A stretch of 64,000 nt of DNA from Spirosoma foliorum (GTDB lineage: Bacteria > Bacteroidota > Bacteroidia > Cytophagales > Spirosomataceae), in contig NZ_CP059732.1 of NCBI RefSeq assembly GCF_014117325.1, forward strand, positions 2,307,001 to 2,371,000, given 5' to 3'. The position numbers and the translations under genes are program-made. How positions within the stretch are numbered: the stretch's first letter is position 1; the number at the start of each line of letters is the position of its first letter. The notes beneath the pieces are model-generated. The model searched no databases, had not been told where the DNA came from, and worked only from the letters and a program-made list of their open reading frames with translations. Shown piece by piece: positions 33,802-42,175 of the stretch.

Positions 33802-34560
33802 ATGCGTTATTTTCTTCAATTGGCCTATCGGGGCACTAATTATCATGGCTGGCAGCGGCAACCCAATGGGCTGAGTGTACAGGAAGTTCTGGAGACGGCT
33901 CTGACCACAGTACTTCGGCAACCCATTACGATTGTGGGTAGTGGCCGGACAGATGCGGGAGTTCACGCAGGGCAGCAGTTTGCTCATTTTGAGTTAGATA
34001 CCGCCTTGCCCGGACACTTACTCCGCTCATTGAATAGTTTAATTCCGCCAGATATTGCCGTTTACGATTGCTTCCCCGTCAGAGCTGACGACCACGCCCG
34101 CTACACCGCTACATCTCGCTATTACCAATACCAGATTAGCCGCCGAAAAGACCCATTTCGGGATGGATTGGTGTATGTGTTTACGTTGCCATTGAATGTG
34201 AAAGCGATGAACGATGCCGCGTCTATCTTGTTGAATCACATTGATTTCGAGTGTTTTAGTAAGGTAAAGACTGACGTCAAGACGTTTAATTGCCAGATTG
34301 AATGGGCGTATTGGGAAGAGAAGCCAAACGGCGATTTAGTTTTTCATATCAAGGCGAATCGGTTTCTACACGGCATGGTGCGGGCCATCGTCGGGACATT
34401 GCTGGCAGTAGGGCAGGGGCGATTGAGTAGTCACGACTTTGAACAGATTATCCTGGCACGAGACCGTCGGAAAGCCGGTCGGGCCGCCCCAGCTGAGGGT
34501 TTATCACTAGTTGAGGTAGGATACCCGGCGGAGGTTTTTAAAGAGCGAAAGAGTGAATGA
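33802..34560 (+). CDS. truA: tRNA pseudouridine(38-40) synthase TruA
   Basis: The 252-residue enzyme converts uridines 38-40 of the tRNA anticodon stem to pseudouridine. The opening YFLQLAYRGTNYHGWQRQ and the catalytic motif GSGRTDAGVHA, with nucleophile D51, are diagnostic, as is the C-terminal HGMVRAIVGTLLAVGQGRLS. A TACCTTTG box at 33786-33793 matches the Bacteroidota -7 element and would give a nearly leaderless mRNA. The last residues (KERKSE) and the stop lie inside a palindromic repeat (34540-34627). Confidence 0.95.
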   Translation: MRYFLQLAYRGTNYHGWQRQPNGLSVQEVLETALTTVLRQPITIVGSGRTDAGVHAGQQFAHFELDTALPGHLLRSLNSLIPPDIAVYDCFPVRADDHARYTATSRYYQYQISRRKDPFRDGLVYVFTLPLNVKAMNDAASILLNHIDFECFSKVKTDVKTFNCQIEWAYWEEKPNGDLVFHIKANRFLHGMVRAIVGTLLAVGQGRLSSHDFEQIILARDRRKAGRAAPAEGLSLVEVGYPAEVFKERKSE

Positions 34561-34627
34561 GTGAAAGAACGAAAAATTGGCGCAGGCTATTTTTGCGCTC
34601 TTTCACTCATTCACTCTTTCGCTCTTT
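34540..34627. repeat. Interspersed palindrome, GAGTGA family, copy 2
   Basis: The arms 34540-34568 and 34597-34627 are inverted with about 29 paired bases (core AAAGAGCGAAAGAGTGAATG) around a loop that includes GCGCAGGC. It encodes the end of TruA and its stop. It also opens a false N-terminal extension of the next gene. Confidence 0.85.
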
Positions 34628-34661
34628 ATTTGTTATCTTGTCAAAACAAAAACGAGTTCAC

Positions 34662-35267
34662 TTGAAAATTGGAACAATCATATTAGCGGCTGGGGATTCA
34701 TCGCGGATGGGCGGTGAACCCAAACAGTTGCTGACCTACAAAGGTCAATCACTTATTCGTCGGATAACTGAACATGCGCTGGCTTTGCAGCGCGGCCCAG
34801 TGGTTGTGGTATTAGGGGCCAACCGTGACCGTATTGTGCCCGAGCTGACAGGCTTACCAGTCACCCTGGTCGATAACGCGAACTGGCCAACCGGACAGGC
34901 TTCATCCCTGAAAACAGGGCTGGCCGCGCTATATATTACGCACAAAGACATCGAAGCCGTACTGGTTTTACATACCGATCAACCCCTGGTATCGCTCGGG
35001 TTGCTGCTGCATATGCTGGAGGTTCGTCGGGAAAATGATAAAGGGATTGTTGCCTGCCGATACGATACGCAATTGAGCGTACCTGCCTTGTTCGATCGTG
35101 ATTACATCCCAGAACTACTTGCTCTAGAGAGCGATAAAGGCGTAAAATGGGTGATCGGCAAACATAAAAATGATTGCCTGGAAGTACCTTTTGAAGCCGG
35201 AAGTATCGATCTCGACTCCAAGCGTGACGTCGAAATGTTTCAACAAGCGCAAATGCAGTCGCAATAA
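34662..35267 (+). CDS. MobA-like nucleotidyltransferase (NTP transferase family)
   Basis: I place the start at TTG 34662, giving 201 residues that open directly with the family motif (KIGTIILAAGDSSRMGGEPK). The frame is open 35 codons further up, but that stretch is the translated palindrome 34540-34627 and not protein-like. The motif LAAG-x-S-x-RMG...PKQLL binds the nucleotide, and VLVLHTDQPLVSLGLL carries the metal-binding Asp. Relatives such as MocA transfer CMP or GMP to molybdopterin; no molybdoenzyme gene is nearby, so the substrate is open. Confidence 0.85.
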   Translation: MKIGTIILAAGDSSRMGGEPKQLLTYKGQSLIRRITEHALALQRGPVVVVLGANRDRIVPELTGLPVTLVDNANWPTGQASSLKTGLAALYITHKDIEAVLVLHTDQPLVSLGLLLHMLEVRRENDKGIVACRYDTQLSVPALFDRDYIPELLALESDKGVKWVIGKHKNDCLEVPFEAGSIDLDSKRDVEMFQQAQMQSQ

Positions 35268-35410
35268 ACTGTAATATCGCAGGAAATCTCACCGACTCTG
35301 GGTTCATGATAAAAATACTCAGCCATTGGCATGAGTAGGAACAGCAGCAATACGGTGTTTAAGTCCAACACATATTTTATCTATAGTCTATTTCAATAAA
35401 GTAAATCGTA

Positions 35411-36865
35411 ATGACAAAGACCGCAGATATCGGCTTAATTGGTCTAGCCGTAATGGGTGAAAATCTGGTGCTTAACATGGAAAGCAAAGGATTTACCGTA
35501 GCCGTTTTCAATCGAACCGTTGAGAAGGTTGACCATTTTATTAACGGAAGGGGAGCCGGAAAAAACTTCATTGGTGCTCACTCTATTGAAGAGCTGATTG
35601 CTTCTTTAGAAAGACCTCGAAAGGTGATGATGCTGGTAAAGGCGGGCCAAGCCGTGGATGATTTTATTGAACAAATCATTCCGCATCTGGAACCCGGCGA
35701 TATTATCATTGATGGTGGTAACTCCTATTTCCCGGATACCATTCGCCGAACCAAGTATGTAGAAAGCAAAGGATTTCTGTATATCGGAACGGGCGTTTCG
35801 GGTGGCGAAATTGGAGCACTACACGGCCCTTCTATGATGCCCGGTGGTAGCGTTGAAGCCTGGCCAGCTGTAAAAGGTATTTTTCAGTCTATCGCTGCAA
35901 AAGTGGACGATGGTACACCTTGCTGCGACTGGGTAGGTAGTGACGGTGCTGGCCATTTTGTAAAAATGGTACATAATGGCATCGAGTACGGCGATATGCA
36001 GATTATTGGCGAGGCTTATCAGGTCATGCGCGATCTGCTGGGTATGAGTGCCGATGAGATGCACGAGGTATTCAAAAAGTGGAATACCGAAGAGCTGGAC
36101 TCGTATCTGATCGAAATTACGGCCGACATCATGGCCTATAAGGATGAGGACGGTACACCGATGGTCGATAAAATTCTGGACACCGCTGGTCAAAAAGGCA
36201 CTGGAAAATGGACCGGAACGGCTGCTCTTGATCAGGGGATTCCATTAACCCTGATTGGCGAGTCTGTATTTGCACGTTTCCTATCAGCGCAAAAAGACTT
36301 GCGCGTGGCTGCTTCAAAGGTAATCAACGGCCCCAAAATCGAATTTACAGGCGATAAAGCGCAAATGCTGGACGATTTGAAAATGGCTCTTTATGGCGCT
36401 AAAATCATTTCGTATGCTCAAGGCTATAACCTATTTATGGCAGCCGCTAAAGAGTATGGTTGGCAGCTTAATTACGGTGATATTGCCCTGATGTGGCGTG
36501 GTGGATGTATTATTCGTTCCGCGTTCCTCGGTGATATCAAAAAGGCGTTTGATAAAAACCCTGCTCTCCCGCACTTACTGCTTGACGATTTCTTTAAACA
36601 AAAAGTGGAATCGGCTCAAGCGGGATGGCGACGGGTTTGCGCTGCGGCCTTAATTAACGGCATTCCGGCACCTGCGCTTACATCGGCACTTTGCTATTTC
36701 GATGGTTTCCGGAGCGAATGGTTACCTGCTAATTTACTACAGGCGCAACGCGACTATTTTGGGGCACACACCTACGAACGGATCGATAAGCCACGAGGCC
36801 AATTCTTCCATACGAACTGGACCGGCGAAGGTGGCGATACCGTATCGACTGCCTATAATAACTAA
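35411..36865 (+). CDS. gnd: 6-phosphogluconate dehydrogenase, decarboxylating
   Basis: The 484-residue enzyme of the oxidative pentose phosphate pathway turns 6-phosphogluconate into ribulose 5-phosphate with release of CO2 and NADPH. The Rossmann fingerprint is IGLIGLAVMGENLVLNM, followed by FNRT, which accepts the NADP phosphate. The substrate loop VSGGEIGALHGPSMMPGG, the catalytic stretch GAGHFVKMVHNGIEYGDMQ and the C-terminal AQRDYFGAHTYERID are all intact, and the length is that of the long, dimeric form. A terminator follows at 36902. No glucose-6-phosphate dehydrogenase gene is beside it here. Confidence 0.97.
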   Translation: MTKTADIGLIGLAVMGENLVLNMESKGFTVAVFNRTVEKVDHFINGRGAGKNFIGAHSIEELIASLERPRKVMMLVKAGQAVDDFIEQIIPHLEPGDIIIDGGNSYFPDTIRRTKYVESKGFLYIGTGVSGGEIGALHGPSMMPGGSVEAWPAVKGIFQSIAAKVDDGTPCCDWVGSDGAGHFVKMVHNGIEYGDMQIIGEAYQVMRDLLGMSADEMHEVFKKWNTEELDSYLIEITADIMAYKDEDGTPMVDKILDTAGQKGTGKWTGTAALDQGIPLTLIGESVFARFLSAQKDLRVAASKVINGPKIEFTGDKAQMLDDLKMALYGAKIISYAQGYNLFMAAAKEYGWQLNYGDIALMWRGGCIIRSAFLGDIKKAFDKNPALPHLLLDDFFKQKVESAQAGWRRVCAAALINGIPAPALTSALCYFDGFRSEWLPANLLQAQRDYFGAHTYERIDKPRGQFFHTNWTGEGGDTVSTAYNN

Positions 36866-36901
36866 TTGCTTGACTAACAGTCGTGTAGTTTACAAATGCA
36901 C

Positions 36902-36933
36902 AAAAAAGCGGTGCCTATACAGGCACCGCTTTC
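36902..36933 (+). terminator. Intrinsic terminator after gnd
   Basis: AAAAAAGCGGTGCC and GGCACCGCTTT form a 10-bp G/C-rich stem with a short TATACA loop. The downstream T run is short. Confidence 0.65.
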
Positions 36934-36995
36934 CAATTCTGTAGCATCAAACGTGTAGTTAGGTAACTATTTCCTGTGTTCAATTACACTGCCTC

Positions 36996-37586
36996 ATGCA
37001 AAAACTCGATACTGCTCACGACCTGCAAGCACGCCTTTCAAGAGTTCTGGAAATCGTGAAAACGGAGTTTGCGCCCTTGACCGATGCACAATTACGCTGG
37101 AAACCAGCTCCTAATCGCTGGAGTATTATCGAATGTTTGCAGCACCTGAATCTGGCTGAACGATTTTACATCCGAAATATTCAACACAAAGTCGATAAGC
37201 TGGGTCTGGTACAAACGAACCCAACCGACCAGGTATTCGAAAGCGACTGGGTAGGAAAGGCAATGCTGTATGCCGTTGATCCTCAGGTGAAACTGAAATT
37301 ACCCGCTCCTGGGCTAGTTCGCCCTCGCCCAGCCGCTGAGTTAGTGCCCGCCGATGTAATGGGACAATTTCTGGACTTACAAACGACCCTTCATAGCCTG
37401 TTGGATAAAGCCGTCTACCTGGACTGGAATCAGGATAAAGTGATGACGTTGTTTGGTAACTGGTTGAAAATTAGATTAGGCGATGCTTTCCTGATGTTGG
37501 TTGCCCACACCGAACGACATATGAACCAGGCCATGCGTGTAAAGGCGGAAATGGCTACTTTTACGATTACGACTAATAACCTGTGA
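36996..37586 (+). CDS. DinB-like four-helix metal-binding protein
   Basis: The 196-residue protein has the DinB/YfiT fold: four helices with a metal-binding His triad, here H50 (ECLQHLNLAERFY), H171 and H175 (VAHTERHMNQA). The N-terminal stretch LTDAQLRWKPAPNRWSIIEC is the usual opening of the DinB_2 group. Members often act as thiol-dependent transferases or damage-induced proteins; no specific reaction can be assigned. Its TGA stop overlaps the ATG of the GH65 gene, so the two are translated together. Confidence 0.85.
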   Translation: MQKLDTAHDLQARLSRVLEIVKTEFAPLTDAQLRWKPAPNRWSIIECLQHLNLAERFYIRNIQHKVDKLGLVQTNPTDQVFESDWVGKAMLYAVDPQVKLKLPAPGLVRPRPAAELVPADVMGQFLDLQTTLHSLLDKAVYLDWNQDKVMTLFGNWLKIRLGDAFLMLVAHTERHMNQAMRVKAEMATFTITTNNL

Positions 37587-39910
37587 TGAAACATTATATT
37601 AAACAAGATCCCTGGAACATCGTTGAAGAGGGATTTCACCGTGACTTTAATGAAATTACCGAAAGCGTGATGTCGCTCGGCAATGGCCGATTGGGCGGAC
37701 GCGGTTCGTTTGAAGAAAAATTTACCGGAAAAACCTTACAGGGGAATTATGTGGCCGGGGTGTATTATCCCGACAAAACCCGCGTTGGCTGGTGGAAAAA
37801 TGGGTACCCCGAATATTTCGCCAAAGTATTAAATGCTGCCAACTGGATCGGTATCGACATCGACATCGAATATGAAACCCTTGATCTGAATCTTTGTGAA
37901 GTGCGCGACTTCCGGCGCGTGCTGAACATGCAGGAAGGCTACCTCGAACGCTCGTTTGTGGCTGTGCTGAAAAGTGGTAAAGAGCTACAGGTGAATGCGA
38001 AACGGTTTTGCTCCATTGTCGATGATGAAGCCGGGGCGATTCGGTATGCGATCAAACCCCTGAATTTCGACGCGAAGATTACCATTACGCCCTATATTGA
38101 CGGCGACATCCGCAATCGAGATTCGAATTACGATGAAACGTTCTGGGATGAAGTTCGGAAGGAAACGGCGTATGGTGAGGCTTATATTGAACTGCGCACC
38201 CGTAAAACGGGCTTCCACGTTGCTACAGGCATGTGCGTGGAAATTGAGCAGGATGGCGCAAAAGTGGATTTTCAGTCGCAGCCCATCAAGTACGAAAAGT
38301 ATGTGGCCAATCGCATCTCGCTCGATTGTCGGAAAGGGCAGGAAACGGTTATTTACAAGTATGCCGTGAACCTGTCATCGCTCAATTACGACTCGGATAC
38401 GATTATCAAGGAGGCTCATCAGTACATCCAGCGAATTACCCGCAAAGGCTTCGACAAGATGCTGTTCGAGCAAAAACAAGCCTGGGCCGATAAGTGGAAA
38501 ACCAATGACATTAGTATTGAAGGGGATATTGCGGCCCAACAGGGTATTCGCTTCAATATTTTCCAGCTAAACCAGACCTACACGGGTGAAGACCAGCGCT
38601 TGAACATCGGCCCCAAAGGCTTTACCGGTGAAAAATACGGCGGTTCGACCTATTGGGATACCGAAGCGTATTGCCTGCCGTTCTACCTCTCAACCGCCGA
38701 TCAGAAAGTAGCCAAAAACCTGCTGGTTTATCGCTATAAACAACTCGGTAAGGCCATCGAAAACGCGCAGAAACTCGGCTTCCGGGCGGGGGCGGCACTA
38801 TACCCGATGGTAACCATGAACGGCGAAGAATGCCATAACGAATGGGAAATCACGTTCGAGGAAATCCACCGGAATGGGGCTATCGCCTATGCCATATACG
38901 ACTACGTTCGCTATACCGGCGATGAGCAGTATCTGGTCGAGTATGGTTTGGAGGTACTTATTGCGATTAGTCGCTTCTGGACCCAGCGCGTGAACTGGTC
39001 AAAGGCAAAAGAGCAGTATGTGATGCTGGGCGTAACGGGCCCAAATGAATACGAGAATAACGTCAACAATAACTGGTACACCAATTACCTGGCGGCCTGG
39101 ACGCTTCGTTACACTGTAGAAGCGGTAGGTAAAGTAAAAGCGCTGGACGCTGAAAAGTACGCTGATCTGATTGACCGGATTCATTTCCGTGAGGAAAAAG
39201 AACTGTCTACTGCCCGACAAATCATCGACAAGATGTACTTGCCTCAGGATGAGAAACTGGGTGTCTTTCTGCAACAGGAAGGTTTCCTGGATAAAGACCT
39301 GATGCCCGTGTCGGACATTCCTAAAGGCCAGCGCCCCATCAATCAGAACTGGTCGTGGGACCGGATTTTGCGGTCGTGCTTCATCAAACAGGCCGACGTC
39401 TTGCAGGGACTGTATTTCTTTGAGGATGAGTTCACTACAGACGAGTTACAGCGCAATTTTGAGTTCTATGAGCCGATGACAGTACATGAATCATCGTTAT
39501 CGCCCTGCGTTCACTCCATTCAGGCTTCGAAGTTAGGAATGAAAGAAAAAGCTTACGAAATGTACCTCCGTACGGCCCGACTCGATCTTGACGATTACAA
39601 CAACGATACCGAAGATGGCTGCCATATCACCTCAATGGCCGGTACGTGGCTGGCTGTTGTAAAAGGTTTTGGCGGATTAAGAATCGAAAAAGAAGACGGG
39701 GCCGACCATCGGGTGAACTTGAATCCGTATTGCCCGGATAACTGGCAATCCCTGTCGTTCAAGATTCGTTTCCGGGGCGTACTGATCCAGGTAACGGCTA
39801 CGCAGCAGGACGTAACGGTGCAGAATTTTTCGGAAAAACCAATTACAATCCAGTTGCACGGGAAACCTGTGACGGTGAACGCCCAGAGCCAGGAGACAGT
39901 AACGATCTAG
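37586..39910 (+). CDS. Glycoside hydrolase family 65 phosphorylase (maltose/kojibiose/trehalose type)
   Basis: The 774-residue cytoplasmic enzyme starts at the ATG overlapping the previous stop; an in-frame GTG is one codon earlier. It has the N-terminal beta-sandwich (about 1-260), a linker and the (alpha/alpha)6 barrel with YGGSTYWDTEAYCLPFYL, and the catalytic acid E488 in TGPNEYENN, equivalent to E487 of Lactobacillus maltose phosphorylase. There is no signal peptide. It splits an alpha-glucosidic disaccharide with phosphate into glucose and beta-glucose 1-phosphate. The beta-phosphoglucomutase that normally follows such genes is absent here; instead a DinB-like gene is coupled upstream. 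Which disaccharide is used cannot be told. Confidence 0.92.
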   Translation: MKHYIKQDPWNIVEEGFHRDFNEITESVMSLGNGRLGGRGSFEEKFTGKTLQGNYVAGVYYPDKTRVGWWKNGYPEYFAKVLNAANWIGIDIDIEYETLDLNLCEVRDFRRVLNMQEGYLERSFVAVLKSGKELQVNAKRFCSIVDDEAGAIRYAIKPLNFDAKITITPYIDGDIRNRDSNYDETFWDEVRKETAYGEAYIELRTRKTGFHVATGMCVEIEQDGAKVDFQSQPIKYEKYVANRISLDCRKGQETVIYKYAVNLSSLNYDSDTIIKEAHQYIQRITRKGFDKMLFEQKQAWADKWKTNDISIEGDIAAQQGIRFNIFQLNQTYTGEDQRLNIGPKGFTGEKYGGSTYWDTEAYCLPFYLSTADQKVAKNLLVYRYKQLGKAIENAQKLGFRAGAALYPMVTMNGEECHNEWEITFEEIHRNGAIAYAIYDYVRYTGDEQYLVEYGLEVLIAISRFWTQRVNWSKAKEQYVMLGVTGPNEYENNVNNNWYTNYLAAWTLRYTVEAVGKVKALDAEKYADLIDRIHFREEKELSTARQIIDKMYLPQDEKLGVFLQQEGFLDKDLMPVSDIPKGQRPINQNWSWDRILRSCFIKQADVLQGLYFFEDEFTTDELQRNFEFYEPMTVHESSLSPCVHSIQASKLGMKEKAYEMYLRTARLDLDDYNNDTEDGCHITSMAGTWLAVVKGFGGLRIEKEDGADHRVNLNPYCPDNWQSLSFKIRFRGVLIQVTATQQDVTVQNFSEKPITIQLHGKPVTVNAQSQETVTI

Positions 39911-39930
39911 AGCGAATTGTTAGTTAAAAG

Positions 39931-39976
39931 AGGGCCTGCTTTTAATAGTGCAAACTATGGGAAGCAGGCCTTTTTC
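39931..39976 (+). terminator. Intrinsic terminator after the GH65 gene
   Basis: GGCCTGCTT pairs with AAGCAGGCC across a 21-nt loop, followed by TTTTTCG. Confidence 0.7.
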
Positions 39977-39983
39977 GTTGTCT

Positions 39984-40088
39984 TTACCCCACCCCAAACC
40001 CTCCCCTTGAACTAAGGGAAGGGGCTAAAAAAAGGCTTGCTTTCACCCCTCTCCTGTTTTCAGGAGAGGGGCCGGGGGGAGGTGAAAC
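39984..40088. repeat. C-rich/G-rich composite palindrome between convergent genes
   Basis: The outer arms start TTACCCCACCCCAAACCCTC and end GGGGGGAGGTGAAA. Inside are two smaller hairpins (CCCCTT...AAGGGG and CCCCTCTCCTG...CAGGAGAGGGG). The element ends two nucleotides before the stop of the minus-strand barrel gene. Similar C/G-rich composite repeats are widespread in bacteria. Confidence 0.65.
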
Positions 40089-40089
40089 C

Positions 40090-40779
40090 CTACCGAATGC
40101 TACCCGAAGTCGCGTGTTTCCCTAAAATAATACCAACTGTAAACTGTATAGACGGGAACCATCCCTGGCGAAAATGAGTAGCGACATTTCGCTTCTGTTG
40201 CCAGTCCTGCCGATCGTTCTTCCAATAAACGGAATCCCAGTAACCTGGATTTTGGGTTATATGGTTGGTTGAAAAAAGCTTGACTAGATATTGTGCACCA
40301 ATGGCTCCTGATAGGGTAATTCGCTTCCCTATCGTTGCTTTTCCGCCAAAAAGCAGTTCAGGAGCTAATGAAAAGCCTGATGCACGAAGTGAATCTGTGG
40401 GCATTGGATAGGCAGCATCAGGCTGAAGTTGCAAGTTCGAATAGTCCACGACCATTCGCGCCGAACCAAACAAGGTTAAAGCGTCCCCGATGCCCAAACC
40501 AGGAATATAATAGCGGTAACCAATAGCTAAGCGAGTATTGGTGAAGACATCTGTGCGGGGTGGAGAGATCAGGCCGTAAGCTCGTTTTTGCGTATCGTTA
40601 CCGTTATAGCCCAGCGAGATCGTTAAACTCTGTCGAGTAGTAAGGTACCGTTCATACTGCACCAACTGATAGCTGGGATAGAAGATACCGGTGGGGGAAA
40701 TAGTTAACTCCTGCCGTTGGCTAAAGGCCTGAGTGCTTACTGACAAAACGAATAGGGTGATAAAAGAAACGTTTTTCAT
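40090..40779 (-). CDS. Predicted outer-membrane beta-barrel protein
   Basis: The 229-residue protein has a signal peptide (MKNVSFITLFVLSVSTQAFS) and alternating amphipathic strands: RYLTTRQSLTISLGYNGN, then NTRLAIGYRYYIPGLGIGDA, LTLFGSARMVVDYSNL, RITLSGAIGAQYLVKLF and SIQFTVGIILGK, which suggests an eight- to ten-stranded barrel of the DUF3575-like kind. It does not end in the usual aromatic residue; a short tail (HATSGSIR) follows the last strand. No neighbour indicates a role. Confidence 0.7.
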   Translation of the reverse strand: MKNVSFITLFVLSVSTQAFSQRQELTISPTGIFYPSYQLVQYERYLTTRQSLTISLGYNGNDTQKRAYGLISPPRTDVFTNTRLAIGYRYYIPGLGIGDALTLFGSARMVVDYSNLQLQPDAAYPMPTDSLRASGFSLAPELLFGGKATIGKRITLSGAIGAQYLVKLFSTNHITQNPGYWDSVYWKNDRQDWQQKRNVATHFRQGWFPSIQFTVGIILGKHATSGSIR

Positions 40780-40912
40780 GTGTGGACGATGTACTCAGAT
40801 GAGGCTTCGAAGGTATAATGACCTTCGATCTGCTCCAAGGGTTGGGAGAACAAAAAATACATTTGAAAATAGAGCGATTTCGTCACTAAGCAGAATTAAT
40901 TTGAAAAGTATT

Positions 40913-40939
40913 TTGTGTGACCCCAGCGGGGTCACACAA
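40913..40939. repeat. Perfect short palindrome TTGTGTGACCCC/GGGGTCACACAA
   Basis: Twelve-base arms with an AGC loop. It lies in the 334-nt gap 40780-41113, which otherwise contains only a possible -7 box (TACATTTG, 41025-41032) for the lipoprotein gene at 41114. There is no T run, so it is not a standard terminator. Confidence 0.6.
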
Positions 40940-41113
40940 GGCAGCAAATGATGATCTGCAAATCTGCTTGACTATCTACTAACCATACACTAAATAAACC
41001 TAGTCGATACCAGAACAACCGAATTACATTTGCCAGGTTAGTACTGGGGAATTAGTATGTCGCGGAAATACCTCAACACGAATCAACAGGTATAAAGAGT
41101 CGCAATTCAGTTC

Positions 41114-42175
41114 ATGAGAATACGAGTGGAGCATAGCTATTTTACCATCTTTTTAGGCCTGCTTCTGACTGTCATCTCCTGCCAATCGTCGAGTTACTCA
41201 AGCCAGGATACGCCCCATAAACTCACCCCCGCTTTTTACCACTGGAAAGTCGCCTATAACCCAACGCGTTCGGAACTCAATCAGATAAAAGAGCTGAACG
41301 TCAATAAGCTGTATATTCATTTTTTTGATGTCGACTGGGATGCCCGAACCCGGCAGGCTGTGCCTAAAGCCTTTGTTCAGTTTCGACAAAAGCCGGTTGG
41401 GAGTATTGTACCAGTCGTGTTTATAACCAATCGGACCCTGGTAAATCTGTCGCCGAATGCATTGGCTGACCTCGCCACGCACATTACGCAGGCCATTACA
41501 AAAATCAGCCAGCAACAGGGGGTATCTTTTCAGGAAGTTCAGTTTGACTGCGATTGGAGTACAGGTACGCGCGATCGCTATTTCCGATTATTAACCTTGC
41601 TCAAAAATCAACTTCATCGTCCGCTTTCGGCAACGATTCGGCTGCATCAGATTAAATACACCGACCAGTCCGGGATTCCACCCGTAACGCGGGGTATGCT
41701 CATGCTCTACAACGTAGCCGACTGGAAACGGGTGGAAACGCATAACTCAATTTACGATCCTGAAGTGGCGAACCGGTACCTGTCGTATGTGTCGACCTAC
41801 CCATTGCCACTCGATTTAGTGATGCCCTTGTTTCGCTGGACAGTCGTTTATCGCAGCAATCGTTTCCTAACATTTTTGTCTGATGTCGACCGAAAGGCGC
41901 TGATAAACAGTCGGTTTCTGGTGCCTCAGTCAGACAGCACGCGCTTTATTGCCAGCCGGGACACAACGGCTTTTGGGTTTTCTATTCGTCGGAGTGATTT
42001 GTTTCGGGCAGAGGCTGTATCACCCGAATTACTGTTGATCGAAAAAGCCCGATTGCTCAACAAGATTTCTAACCAACGACTTACATTTGCTTTATACCAT
42101 CTCGACTCGACCATTTTAGCCACATACCCGCGTGAAACGCTTCAAACCCTCCTTCGACCTCAGCCACTTCCGTAG
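41114..42175 (+). CDS. Lipoprotein with a TIM-barrel/DUF3142-like domain
   Basis: The 353-residue protein begins with a lipoprotein signal (LGLLLTVISC, lipid-bearing Cys at about 23). The body starts AFYHWKVAYNPT and has an alternating strand-helix pattern: NVNKLYIHFFDVDWD, then SIVPVVFITNRTL, then FQEVQFDCDWSTGTRDRYF, PLSATIRLHQIKY and MLMLYNVADW. The Asp-rich strand end FDCDW resembles the active-site strand of GH18-like or DUF3142 barrels, so a glycan-acting enzyme or binder is possible. It overlaps the next gene by 44 nt, so the two probably work together. Confidence 0.7.
   Translation: MRIRVEHSYFTIFLGLLLTVISCQSSSYSSQDTPHKLTPAFYHWKVAYNPTRSELNQIKELNVNKLYIHFFDVDWDARTRQAVPKAFVQFRQKPVGSIVPVVFITNRTLVNLSPNALADLATHITQAITKISQQQGVSFQEVQFDCDWSTGTRDRYFRLLTLLKNQLHRPLSATIRLHQIKYTDQSGIPPVTRGMLMLYNVADWKRVETHNSIYDPEVANRYLSYVSTYPLPLDLVMPLFRWTVVYRSNRFLTFLSDVDRKALINSRFLVPQSDSTRFIASRDTTAFGFSIRRSDLFRAEAVSPELLLIEKARLLNKISNQRLTFALYHLDSTILATYPRETLQTLLRPQPLP

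Noticed and set aside
39984..40088. The C-rich palindrome as a simple terminator
   Set aside because: A complete terminator with a T run already sits at 39931-39976, and the composite structure with several hairpins fits a dispersed repeat better.
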